Shown: piece by piece, positions 36,701 to 45,270 of the stretch | Position numbering within the stretch: position 1 is the stretch's first letter | Layout: each line of letters starts with the position of its first letter | Origin: Gaertneriomyces semiglobifer | Lineage: Eukaryota; Chytridiomycota; Chytridiomycetes; Spizellomycetales; Spizellomycetaceae | DNA: 64,000 bases | Direction: 5' to 3' | Assembly (NCBI GenBank): GCA_025558075.1 | Contig: JAHLKF010000002.1 | Location: forward strand, 1,302,001 to 1,366,000 | Notes under the pieces: model-generated | Told to the model about the DNA's origin: nothing | The model's input: the letters and a program-made list of their open reading frames with translations, nothing else | Databases searched by the model: none | Position numbers and translations under genes: made by a program

Positions 36701-37360
36701 CGGGCAGAGTTCTCTGATCCGTCGACGACGCAGTCGAGTCAATCGCAGCAAGGAGCAGTATTTTCGTCTCCGCCGTCTGCGTCTGAACCCATCTCGGAGC
36801 GAAACCCTCTGTCTCCTCTAGAACTGGCATCATCTCAACATTCTGAGATAACCAGCGACCTCTTGCCTCCAGCAAGTTGGCCTTCGACTGCTGGGCCTTC
36901 GACTGCTGGGCCGTCGACTGCTGGGCGTTCGACTGCTAGGCGTTCGACTGCCGGGCCCTCAACTGCGGGGCCTTCAACTGCGGGGCCTTCAACTGCGGGG
37001 CCTTCAACTGCGGGGCCTTCGACTGCTGGGCCTTCAACGGGAGTGCGCATGTGTGAGGTTCCAAATTGCCCCAACCCTGCTCCAGTGGGTGGCGGCGGTG
37101 GGAAGAAGTGCCCAAGCTGTTACAAGGCTGCCTTGCAAGCACGGAAGGTGGCTGCCGGTGCAAATTACTGTTCCCGGCCCGGATGCCCAAACCGTGTGCG
37201 CAATCAGAGGACAACATTTTGCAGCGTAGAATGCTATGTGCAGCAGACCCCGAATCCAAAACGCTGCAGGGACTGCGACAAAGTGGTATTGCCAGGATTT
37301 GGCAACGCCTGTGAAACGCATGTCACCCGCACCAAGCGGGCAAAGAAGGCGAAGAAGTAG
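33788..37360 (+). CDS. Large protein with two tandem serine-recombinase-like catalytic domains and a Cys-rich C-terminus
   Basis: Uninterrupted 1190-residue ORF, no intron needed. Residues 1-470 match nothing I recognise. Residues 479-600 look like a resolvase/invertase catalytic domain: YIRAST (candidate nucleophile Ser486), LERQ (Arg499), Arg533, and LLTVNADRLTQRESDLEAI (DRL motif at 557-559). Residues 652-760 repeat the pattern: LVRVSPS (Ser660), LDRQ (Arg677), RLETTL (Arg709), VVVLPSVDRLIRKPEQL (DRL at 729-731). A Cys-rich region near 890-970 (CSCPEN, CVCDCMKC, CRCSAACPCICEYC), a (STAGP)n linker and a terminal zinc-binding-like module (CEVPNCPNP, CSRPGCPNR, CRDCDK) follow. Direct repeats flank the gene. 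Probable recombinase/transposase of a mobile element; function inferred from motifs only. Confidence 0.75.
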   Translation: MNPSVRRQLARLNIDEPEEAITATPQSNDYALLDVSELSSLVRALLGGFFGPSFEIAISPAIFRFVIKTARMHVNIATLDVVDWEGLSKWLSQQDKLLRHRLVSNESGTFLELFVPVSNPDSSTPHWNAFRKDRLSGSQLMSLKNATGALSSDRPQLIVIHAHGRLLPVPLPNPDDLGTNTRKACERVQLIVGYVRATCLLAPSAVVPLIAELAPLSQSNQNILLRWPSAPALLLDALAGVEMIANGVNVAPWVRMAIETPWFPNGTHLRQHLSEGNMAHTFRKSTHVEDYLRNNGYHFVAVRLKYVWTPDRIGYDQTSVILPQAAPGIDPMAFRTTDGSLFYRQVIILQQRVAIRRSVILVSSRTINAFTPDNIVEILVAAARQLKWSGGSPAITMNRFAMTVPLEWTMFGESRLFHSNGSLNTHLASMRLVQHMRDLGQFGLFGEGPQQQEQEAPVTTAPQDRLEGLKSAVSAADLVILYIRASTVQQTETSAGLERQIVSMVEDLRTAAPQNLLVGVEYCSTSQHPWKDRKLMKLLYRQIQEFRNPILLTVNADRLTQRESDLEAITEEFHSRNLVWWAQGNVVNPATWQQFSAHPELTHQLLIGREMAIQHGFYTRCVAVQLRINNSASDSSITTISTWMREVCRGRRLVGLVRVSPSFRVSEDPPTNNSLDRQATFLKALVGRGISQWERLLGVSAYSGEALDRLETTLASFNESCVVVLPSVDRLIRKPEQLPRLQAILAAGQHIIVSFLWSYDSLDVLGDDDDEGLQWISSVSVNAVSYFDQRRIGNNALALPVIWPMMWFNGEDCNPAVFHAASKAQDFIAGFRTSSWQGDRQLAIPQALQGLNTSGKRGFHDRQKVAWDRYIRGQLPNTNLLGLIDVPSTAWICSCPENSANHDRDCVCDCMKCTAHRWAACSCSSHEIVRTANRTAMKRLPAEICRCSAACPCICEYCHKEGSAARGKKRQRAEFSDPSTTQSSQSQQGAVFSSPPSASEPISERNPLSPLELASSQHSEITSDLLPPASWPSTAGPSTAGPSTAGRSTARRSTAGPSTAGPSTAGPSTAGPSTAGPSTAGPSTGVRMCEVPNCPNPAPVGGGGGKKCPSCYKAALQARKVAAGANYCSRPGCPNRVRNQRTTFCSVECYVQQTPNPKRCRDCDKVVLPGFGNACETHVTRTKRAKKAKK
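36881..37038. repeat. 15-bp coding minisatellite (STAGP units)
   Basis: About ten copies of a 15-bp unit CCTTCGACTGCTGGG and variants, encoding Ser-Thr-Ala-Gly-Pro repeats between the Cys-rich region and the final zinc-like module of the recombinase-like protein. Confidence 0.92.
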
Positions 37361-37446
37361 TTGAGGCCATAGAAATCAGTGTTGTAGATAGAGGTCAACG
37401 TAGCTGGCACCTGTCGAGTAGAACTTTAGAACCTTATTCTTTCAGG

Positions 37447-37769
37447 AAGGATGACACGCAATATCTGAGATTGGATAGTACCTTCGGGTACCTAATTTTT
37501 TTTTTTTTTTTCTTCATTGCAGGCAACCGCCGTTCAGACGCAATATCTGAGATTGGATAGTACCTTCGGGTACCTAATTTTTTTTTTTTTCTTCATCGCA
37601 GGCAACCGCCGTTCAGACGCAATATCTGAGATTGGATAGTACCTTCGGGTACCTTTTTTTCTTCATCGCAGGCAACCGCCGTTCATAAGTAAAGTTAAAA
37701 TAAAAGGCAAGCACGGCGACCAAGGAGCTGGTCCCCAAACACAAATTAGAAAAAGGCCGAAAGGACCTC
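37447..37769. repeat. Right copy of ~0.3-kb direct repeat flanking the serine-recombinase region
   Basis: Same start (AAGGATGACACGCAATATCT), same three internal ~70-bp units with the GTACC-TTCG-GGTAC hairpin, and the same tail as 30204-30515, in the same orientation. It starts only 87 bp after the recombinase-like stop codon. Confidence 0.92.
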
Positions 37770-38689
37770 AAGGACTTGTATACAGGCACCCTAAACCTAA
37801 CGCGTAGCCCCCTTAGATACATATGTAAACTGGACAAATCCAAAGTCCGCCATCATTCTGGATCTACGACCTTCAAATTCACTGCACATGCAGTTGCCTG
37901 TTAATTTTAAGGCAGGAAGCTTTTGCAGCATTCTCTCTTATGTGTCTCCCTGCCAGAAACTAGACGGACTCAGCTCAGAGCTGTTACATAAGCTATGTGA
38001 TCACGCGTGCACACGAACGGACAACTATCTCCTTATTATATTTAGAACGAGCATTGCCAACCCGTGCTGGGATCACGGGTAGATCTAGTTCAAATTCAAC
38101 CTGTTAAGTTACTGTTCCGACGCATGCTCATAGTGCCTGTTTGTATATGTGCAGACTGTACAGGCTTCTGTACATTCCCATGCGATGCAATTTGTGTATT
38201 CATTCGTGTAAGAACTCCTGTGTGCCCGGTCGCAAATGCCCAGCGCGCACGGCTGTTCCGATCTCCAGACGTACCCGTAGTTACCCCGTCGGTGGCCGTC
38301 GCTGGTGCTTGCGCGACAACAGTTTGCACAGGCAGAACTGGACTGTTGAAGTTAGCTCGCTCGCTGCCTGTTCGCTCGTGACTGGGCCACCCCACTGACG
38401 GGTATATAGTTATTTAGAACAATTTAGATGCCACACATGAGAAGCAATTCCGAAACTTTAAATTTACAATTTTCGGGTAGCACACAACCTTAATTATCAC
38501 CGTCACGTGCTGGCTTTCCCAGCTCAAATTCTCAAAGCTGCAACTTTTTCATCATCCACTTACTGCCAGTATAAGTATAGCCGTCCGGAATATCACTGAA
38601 TATTTAATTAGCACACAACGTCTGATGAGCCGTACTCGAAACCTGCTCTCTCTGCAATCGCCATTGTACATAAAAAGTCGGGAGCGGAT
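37770..38689. other. Intergenic region, no gene recognised
   Basis: Only short overlapping frames on both strands. Nothing supports a coding or RNA gene. Confidence 0.55.
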
Positions 38690-39991
38690 ATGAACTGCTG
38701 GATTTGCGGCATTCCATGGTGGAGTCAGCTACGCGATCGTCATGCCAAAGTTGTCGACTTGTCCTTCAAGGAGCGGGAGGAATTTGAGTATCGTGATCTC
38801 GACCAGTTGTGGTTCATGAATGGAGTCATGGTAGCGTCGGACCATGTCACATCTCCTGGAACGATGAGTAGCCGCTGGATATTTTGGCGCTCGGTACGGT
38901 CCGGGTTTGATCTGGATAAATTGCTTGGAAAGGGATACAAGGTGGACCATAATCCGGATTACTATGCCCGTAGTGAGCAAGGGGAGCATGAAGTGGACCG
39001 CACGGGCGGCCCGCCATATGTCTGCAATTGGACCGATGAGGACGACGACGATGAACGTGCCGAGACGTTTTATTCGGTGCCTAAGCCGTGGCTCAACAAA
39101 GGTCCTGATCTCCTTGGGAGACGGTACAAAGATGGCTTACCAGACCTCGGGGTCTTCTGGCCGGCACATTTTGGATGTTTAATGTTGGTCGCGGCATGGA
39201 CAGGCAACCTCGCGTGCCCGCAGGACATATTTAAAAGGGACGGTTGGACACTTCTCGCCCACCGTCAGAAACTTCCAGCCGATCGAGAGACAGTTTGGTT
39301 GGATGACCTTCCCACAGAGCGTGAAGAACTGCCGACTCGCCTCCTTGACTATGGCCCGCTCCAACATCACGACGTTATATATTACCCCGAGCACAGAGAT
39401 GATAAGAAATGGGGCACCTCGATATTTCGTAGCCGCGAGTTCGTCGAGGGAAAAGGATACAAACAAACTCGATACATGTACCACTATTATGAACAACTAG
39501 GTTTATTATGGTGTTTGCGGCGGCCAGACCTTTTCCCGGAGCCCATGCCTCGCAATCCCGATGAACCGTCTAATATCTGACTCGACACCAACAGAACAGG
39601 ACTAGGATCCCTGGCTTTTTTGCCCGACGACCTCCTTTCTGACATCCTGGCCTACGTTGCGTCGTCATCCGAAGGGTTTGCGCCTCTGATGCGCACATCG
39701 TCCAAATTGTACGCCTTCTTTGGCGGTGCTCCAAAGGGTACAGATCCGCACGCGTCTCCGCTCGCGCAAACTCTATACAGAACCCGCTGCGAGTACCTCG
39801 GTCTGGTCCCTACCAAAGTGGATTTGAAACGAACCGCAAACAATTTTCGCAAAATTGTTGCCGCGGGGCCTATCGATTGGATTCGCTACTACTCAGATTG
39901 CAGCAAATCGGAACATATGCGTAACCGGGCCCGGATTCGGCGGATGGTCAGAAGGATCGTGGAGATGATGGATAGTTTTGAGGAGGCGTAA
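38690..39991 (+). pseudogene. F-box-like lineage-specific protein, copy A, with in-frame TGA
   Basis: Unrecognised family with an N-terminal CWICGIPWW zinc-knuckle-like motif, a ~250-residue middle part, an F-box-like helix (LPDDLLSDILAYVASSSEGF) and a C-terminal module (RTRCEYLGLVPTKVDLKRTA, then SEHMRNRARIRRMVRRIVE). The two open frames 38690-39577 and 39581-39991 are in the same phase, separated only by TGA at 39578-39580. Copy B on the other strand reads through the equivalent point, so the stop looks acquired. An intron could not be fitted. Function is unknown; F-box members usually bring substrates to SCF ubiquitin ligases. Confidence 0.6.
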
Positions 39992-40225
39992 TATTGTGAG
40001 AACTTTAAAAGTTGATTAACCCAGTTGATCAATGCGCCATGTTGGCCATGTTTTCAGAGCGTATCTTCTGAAAAAGGTTTACATTACTTTTTGGTCAAGT
40101 TTCATTTTTGGCGTAATAGAAAGTTTTGGGGTGGATAATTGTAAATTTCGGCCAAAATGTCCAGCCCATCACATGGATTGGTTGCGAATGCCTCCAAACA
40201 TGATAAGCATAAGAATTTGGAATTT

Positions 40226-40418
40226 CAACTCCTTTTCGCATGCGGCATCCGCAACATGGCCGACGCTAGCAGCAGCATCTGAGTCCAACGCCCGGTTCCA
40301 CGGTACTCTAAGGTCGACGAGCCTTTTTCCCAGAGGCTGCAAAGGGAATTCGACAGTTTGATGTGGCCAACGATCTGCGCATTCCAATCATGCGGCACCA
40401 TTCCCCGTAAGCGCTCTG
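40226..40418 (-). repeat. Dispersed ~200-bp repeat, right copy of an inverted pair
   Basis: Reverse complement of 31471-31673 with a few indels. The pair encloses 8.5 kb holding the recombinase-like gene, both its direct-repeat neighbour on the right and F-box-like copy A. Confidence 0.88.
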
Positions 40419-40634
40419 CTCTTCAGGAGGTCGAAACGGACCAACGGAACAGCGGTTCTTGGGAGGGGAGTTCGCCTTCCCCAGGCGACGCACAAGTAGG
40501 TTTTAGAGCAGGCAGCGCTGCGTAGAGCAGCGTAGTATTATGTCGTCGCGGGGCGCAGGCAAATGGAGAGCAATAACTTTATGACAAAGCGCAGCATGTA
40601 CTGCATTTGACGTCGCCCCGTAACCCGTAAGTAC

Positions 40635-41900
40635 TTAGTTAGTTAAGGACCATGGTGGACCCACATTCAGCTTTTCCCATAGGTCACGAGCGATGCGCCG
40701 TATCCTGGCTCGATTCCTCATGCTCATAGATGCCTTGCAGTCATGGTAATACCGGCCCCAGTCCAGACATCTCGAATTTCGCTCAGATTCTTCCAAACTT
40801 TTTGCGGTTACTGCCGCAGCTGTTCTTCTGGTGTCAACAGCGGTGGGGATCCACCCGAGCTCCTCGCATGCTTGACGCCAAACTGGGGCTACCCAATAAT
40901 GGAACAGGTTGCGCCATCGTGAAGACCCGAGAGGCTTTCTCCAAGTCTTCCAAAGAGAGGTACCGTGCAATTTCGAGAAAAGCATCCGCATGTATGGTAT
41001 GTATACCTGGGCAAAGGTCCACTTCTCTAATACCTTCATTGCGAAGCAAGACGTCATCAAATTCGTAAAGTTCCGGAAACCTGTCAGGTCTTACGAGCAT
41101 CCACGGTTTAACACATGGGTGAAGTAAGATGAAGCTTCCATACGGATCATCACCCGGTACGTCCCAGGAATGCACACAAAATTGCAGGGTTCGCTTATCC
41201 TGAGGGACAATACCACCATAGTCAATGCCTGATACGTGATTTCCTTGGACATTGTGACATCCGGGAAATTCCTGATCTAAATCACACAGCACGCTGGGCA
41301 CCACCGTCCCAGGATCATCAAAGTATTCTTCGGTGATTGTGACTCGCTTGTCCAAAAAAATATCATGCCGAGACTCCAGTGGCACGTTATGCCAGGAGCA
41401 CGCTAAATCCAAGCAACCAGCGCGTGGGCAGGCCGCGGCTGTGGACTCCTTCCGTGTTCAAGATATATCTTCTCTAGCCCAGGATGGTCGGATGCAGAAC
41501 TACGGATCAGAGACCAATCAGGATCAATCATAACAGTCGTATCCTCTTCATCATCGGGGAGAGCCAAAGGTGGTAAGCTTGGAATGAGGAATCTTCCCGC
41601 GTCGGGCTCATACTCATAATTGACCCGGGCATCTGGCCAAGGAGTCACGCCAATGAGTGAGGTGTTCTTTGCATCTAACGCGCGGGCCAGCATGGACCAT
41701 GTTCCGTCGCCAGGGCGGATCTCCGAAAAGGAGGGGTCTAATACTCCAGCTGATAGGTACACCTTGACAAGCTCGTACACGTTGGTGATAGGACCGCCGC
41801 AGATGAGACAGCAAGTGTGAAACTCTACATGTGCCGGTAGACCCTTTATTTCCTTCGGAGGCTCATAATCCTCCCATTGATGAGCGTCGTCTTCCTCCAT
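40635..41900 (-). pseudogene. F-box-like lineage-specific protein, copy B, frameshifted
   Basis: Paralogue of copy A: N-terminal CLICGGPITNVYELV, middle part with GDGTWSMLARALDAKNTSLI, then LVRPDRFPELYEFDDVLLRN and LCPGIHTIHADAFLEIARYL (F-box-like), and the C-terminal module RQACEELGWIPTAVDTRRTA with SMRNRARIRRIARDLWEKL. The frame changes near 41405-41420 and again near 40900-40915, and no GT-AG introns fit either place, so the gene appears broken. Points toward copy A (tail to tail). Confidence 0.6.
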
Positions 41901-42280
41901 TGATTGTTACTCCGCTTCTGCAAGCGCGGATTTGGTTTGATGCAGCGTAGTGACGCGGACGATATAGCTGGATCTGGAGCGGCTTTTGAACAGCCAGGCC
42001 GGCGATCATCAGCTCGTCCGTCACCTTGATCAAAGCGCAGGGACCAATGCCCGTCGTTATAGTTGCTTTGGTTTAAGTTAAGTTGCACCGTTGCTGGCCC
42101 CGTTGCTCATTCCAGTCGGCTACTCCGTTTGCATATGATCCGATAAGCGCAGTCATGTTTGCAAAGCCGCCGACGCACCCACTGCCTTGCAATCCAACAA
42201 GCGCATTGAGCTCTGTATGAGCTTTCAGTACATGGGAGTGCGCCAGGGTTGTTACTATCTATTTAGGAGTGTAGGAATAA

Positions 42281-42810
42281 TCATATAATACCGACATTTC
42301 GCGGTGCACGGTAAGAGGTGCCTTTTTGGTTCTCAGCATTTTGGAGCTCATACTTGTAGTATTTTAGATCGTAGATCCACATGGCAGCTTCAAGAGTCCA
42401 TGATATCCACAACAAAGCCCAGAAATATGGAGTCAGTCTGGCTGCAATGATAGTGAGACTCGGGGGGCGCACGGCAAGTGCAATGAGGGCACTGAGAAAG
42501 GAACCTTCAATCACGAATGTTAGTTAAATTTCACAAATGTTCCTCTCCAACGTATATACATACCAATGACCACCGCGATTAAGCCCAAGCAGCTCTGCTT
42601 AATGACTGGCTTGCCTTTCGAAGTGCAGTATCGGTCGAAACCCACAAGAATCAGGCCCAGGCCTAAAGATGTACTGACGTGGATGTAAAGCGACGTCCGG
42701 CCCGAGTCTTCCTGTGGGCCACTGGCTAGAAGGCCCAGATAGAGACCTCCACAAAAACACAAAAGGAAGAGCAAGGTACGGTAAACCAAGAGGACTGGCG
42801 GCCGCCGCAT
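42281..42810 (-). CDS. Small four-helix membrane protein, function unknown
   Basis: Two exons, 42564-42810 and 42281-42504, join across a 59-nt GT-AG intron with a CTAAC branch-like motif and give 156 residues. Hydrophobic helices are visible in LLFLLCFCGGLYLGLLAS, SLGLGLILVGFD, LGLIAVVIGSFLSALIALAV and YFWALLWISWTLEAAMW. The polar tail ends SYRAPRNVGII. The start ATG at 42810 is the first in frame, but an upstream exon is possible. No family is recognised; topology recalls small MARVEL-like or DUF membrane proteins. Confidence 0.6.
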
Positions 42811-43084
42811 GATGAGTGTCTTTGGCGTGAGATTGCTGCTCTGGTTTTATTATTCGAGATGAAAAGATCGGACTCGGAAACGTTCGCAGCGATTCCATAC
42901 ACCATCATATCAAAGTTTAGCGTTAAGGTTAAGGTTAAGCTTTAAAAGGTCGCGTAACACCGTCGGTCCGTCGTTGCATGGCCGGAAACGGCAAATGAAA
43001 AAAGCAAATGAATCGGGATGAGCAATTGTAGTAAGTAAAATTGTAAAACGGTTGTAAGAAGCTGGATAAGCTCGATGGGCGCGT

Positions 43085-43335
43085 GAGAGAAGGGGGTATG
43101 ATAGTTTGTAACACCTTTTTCGGTATCGATAACGCAAAAGTGGGCGCGGAAGCGGAGTAAATTTCAATAGATTTCAATGGATTGCGATATATTTCATATG
43201 ACACGCGTCTTATTATGAAACAAACGGAAAGAATCGGAAATGTATGAAAGATTCGTGAAAGAAATAAAGTTTGCATTGACGCGGGACCCACGGGGCCGGG
43301 AGAAGGTGACACCGAGTGAGCGGGGGTGACTCAGT
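43085..43335. repeat. Direct duplication, copy 1
   Basis: Contains ATAGTTTGTAACACCTTTTT, CGGTATCGATAACGCAAAAG and TGTATGAAAGATTCGTGAAA in the same order and orientation as at 44325-44565. It is a decayed copy of the region that, in copy 2, codes for part of the hypothetical protein at 44023-44595. Confidence 0.85.
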
Positions 43336-43348
43336 TGAACACTACATA

Positions 43349-43420
43349 CCCCAGATCGTATAGTGGTTAGTATCTCTTCTTGTCGCGGGGAAGGCCTGGG
43401 TTCGATTCCCAGTCTGGGAG
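43349..43420 (+). tRNA. tRNA-Asp (GTC)-like gene
   Basis: 72-nt cloverleaf: acceptor CCCCAGA with TCTGGGA (pair 1:72 is C-A, the only mismatch), D arm with A box TAGTGGTTAGTAT, anticodon arm TCTTC-TTGTCGC-GGGGA with anticodon GTC (two G-T pairs), T arm CTGGG-TTCGATT-CCCAG with a perfect B box, discriminator G. It closely resembles eukaryotic tRNA-Asp. The weak pairs leave open whether it is a functional gene or a relic. Confidence 0.8.
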
Positions 43421-43444
43421 CTCCATCTGTTCTTCCATGTGGCA

Positions 43445-43954
43445 TTATTGTGGAAAGGCACTATCGAGACGAATGTGCGTGCTGAGAATGTTCACTCCAC
43501 CGTCTAGCTTACACTGGACGCAGCACATATAGTCCTTATTGATGGTACGGATAAAACAGTCTCTGCAGTAGAGATGGGAACATCCTGGAAGTTTCAAGAG
43601 ACCGGCAACCTCGCTTTTACAAAGGCAACAGCAGACCGTTTCGACAGGGCGGCTTAGAATCGCCGAACAAAAAGGACCGCTGCATACCATACTAGCAAGC
43701 GTAGCGACACAGCGGAGGTGGTAAAAGTGGTAACAATTGGTGTAGGCCCGAGGAGCGTCGGGGGAAATGGCTTTGAGACAGGCGGAACAACGGAGCAGCG
43801 ACCTGGCACCTTTTGGAGTGGCGACGCAAGGTGGTGGAGGAGGAGGAGGAGGAGGAGGGTGAGAAGAGGAAGAATCATCGTGAATAGTATTGTGATTGGC
43901 CATGTGTGAGAGATGTGAGGCAGAGAACAGGAAATAGGAGAGCCTTTGCAGCAT
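43445..43954 (-). CDS. RING-type zinc finger protein
   Basis: 169 residues from 43954, or about 152 from the alternative ATG opening MANHNTIHDDSSSSHPPP. A poly-proline stretch precedes a cysteine-rich region with CSACLKAIS, CYHFYHLRC, CCCLCKSEV, CSHLYCRDCF and CCVQC, in the spacing of a RING or RING-like E3 ligase domain. Sits at the edge of the viral element between the two duplicated segments, next to the tRNA-like gene. Could be a viral accessory ubiquitin ligase or a host gene; context favours the element. Confidence 0.65.
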   Translation of the reverse strand: MLQRLSYFLFSASHLSHMANHNTIHDDSSSSHPPPPPPPPPPCVATPKGARSLLRCSACLKAISPDAPRAYTNCYHFYHLRCVATLASMVCSGPFCSAILSRPVETVCCCLCKSEVAGLLKLPGCSHLYCRDCFIRTINKDYMCCVQCKLDGGVNILSTHIRLDSAFPQ

Positions 43955-44022
43955 AAAAGCTTTCGCAAAAAATTTAAGGGGTAGTCAAACACAAACATTC
44001 ATGTTCTAATTATGAAAGTGAG

Positions 44023-44595
44023 TCATACACATGTACTGTCGTGTTGAATCGCGTATGTGTTTCCATTGGGACCTTGAACTTGAACTTTGAAGGTTGTCGG
44101 TAACACTTTCCAAACACTACCGTAAGGATAGGGGCGAGCGGTGTAGATACAATGGTCCCAGAAAAAGATCAATCGATTGAAGCGAGGATCAAGTGCTGCA
44201 AACAGGTGCAGTCCAACAGCAGAATCGAGAGAGTGGAGAAGGCGTGTAAATGCAAAAGAATCAGCATTCATGAAGCGACCACTCAAAGGTGTTTTGACAA
44301 TAACAACGTGTCTATAAGCAAGAGAGAAGGGGGCATGATAGTTTGTAACACCTTTTTCGGTATCGATAACGCAAAAGTGGGCGCGGCAGCGGAGTAAATT
44401 TCGGATAGATTTCATAGATTTCGGATAAATTGCATAGATTTCGGGGAAAGCACGTTTTATTATGAAAAGAATGGAAACAATGGAAATGTATGAAAGATTC
44501 GTGAAAGAAATAGAGTTTTGATTGTGCGTGCGACCCAGGGGAACGGAAGAGAGTGACTCATAGTACGCCACACAGCCACAAAGAGTTTCGGACAC
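44023..44595 (-). CDS. Hypothetical protein of the viral element
   Basis: Open frame of 190 codons. The part downstream of about 44400 looks protein-like (HFCVIDTEKGVTNYHAPFSL, FMNADSFAFTRLLHSLDSAV, DPRFNRLIFFWDHCIY, VWKVLPTTFKVQVQGPNG); the upstream part lies in AT-rich repeated sequence and the true start is unclear. A decayed partial copy is present at 43.0-43.3 kb. No family recognised. Confidence 0.4.
   Translation of the reverse strand: MSETLCGCVAYYESLSSVPLGRTHNQNSISFTNLSYISIVSILFIIKRAFPEIYAIYPKSMKSIRNLLRCRAHFCVIDTEKGVTNYHAPFSLAYRHVVIVKTPLSGRFMNADSFAFTRLLHSLDSAVGLHLFAALDPRFNRLIFFWDHCIYTARPYPYGSVWKVLPTTFKVQVQGPNGNTYAIQHDSTCV
44325..44565. repeat. Direct duplication, copy 2
   Basis: Second copy of the segment at 43085-43335, about 1.24 kb away in the same orientation. 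The pair brackets the tRNA-Asp-like gene and the RING protein gene. Confidence 0.85.
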
Positions 44596-44714
44596 TCTGG
44601 TGTCGTTTATGGAAACTCATAGAAGGTTTTGGAATATTTTGAGAGGGTTTTACCCGACAGAGTCATTTATTAAATAGTCAGGTTGTACGTTGACAAACAT
44701 TCTTCGACAAAGCT

Positions 44715-45191
44715 CTACCAGACCATCTCCGCAGACAACATTTCACCATAGAAGGAACGAAGATTGTCATGACCAAAGTCCATGATGATGGTACCAAAGA
44801 GGGACGCACATATTGCACAAAATAGCAAATGGACTTGAGGTTGATATTGCAGGTGTCCGGAAGGTACACCAGGCTTAAAGTAAAGTTCCACATCGTAGAG
44901 CAATTTTGGCTTATCAGAACCTTCGAGAATCACATAGGTTTGATAGCGACGACGCCGAAGACACGAGCCTCTTAACTTGGTGACATATGTTCGTTCATCG
45001 AGAACAGGACCTAACAAGCTTCCCATGGGACCAATGCGTTGAGCAAGACGGGTTCGAAAATGAGTGCGTAAACGCTGTGGAGTAAAAAGCTTCTCGAAGG
45101 TCCGAATACGATCATACATATGGTCTTTGGCGCGGATCCCGAAAATGAGTTTTCGAAGCTCCACAGGAAGATCGTCAAAGGTCGCTGGCAT
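44715..45191 (-). CDS. Small basic protein with F-box-like N-terminus
   Basis: 158 residues starting MPATFDDLPVELRKLIFGIR, an F-box-like helix, followed by a basic region (RLRTHFRTRLAQRIGPMG) and LLYDVELYFKPGVPSGHLQY. Divergent from the gene at 45271 with 79 bp between starts. No family assigned. F-box proteins are known accessory genes of DNA viruses, but the match is only over the first ~18 residues. Confidence 0.5.
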   Translation of the reverse strand: MPATFDDLPVELRKLIFGIRAKDHMYDRIRTFEKLFTPQRLRTHFRTRLAQRIGPMGSLLGPVLDERTYVTKLRGSCLRRRRYQTYVILEGSDKPKLLYDVELYFKPGVPSGHLQYQPQVHLLFCAICASLFGTIIMDFGHDNLRSFYGEMLSAEMVW

Positions 45192-45224
45192 GGCAGGTTG
45201 AGGAGATTGCTATTATGAGGTGCA

Positions 45225-45233
45225 TATAAAAAG
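45225..45233 (+). promoter_or_regulatory. TATA box upstream of the 45271 gene
   Basis: TATAAAAAG, 46 bp before the ATG, in the compact divergent promoter shared with the minus-strand gene at 45191. The same type of box precedes other genes of the element. Confidence 0.6.
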
Positions 45234-45270
45234 AGTAGAGTTTGTGAAATGGAAAAACCAACATGTAACA

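Noticed and set aside
38622..38642. CTGATGAG ... CGAAAC resembling a hammerhead ribozyme core
   Set aside because: The bases between the two conserved boxes do not form stem II beyond one pair, and flanks do not form stems I or III.
42918..42940. Three TTAAGG units resembling a telomere-like or terminal repeat
   Set aside because: Too few copies, not the TTAGGG type, and no matching inverted copy at the other end of the element.
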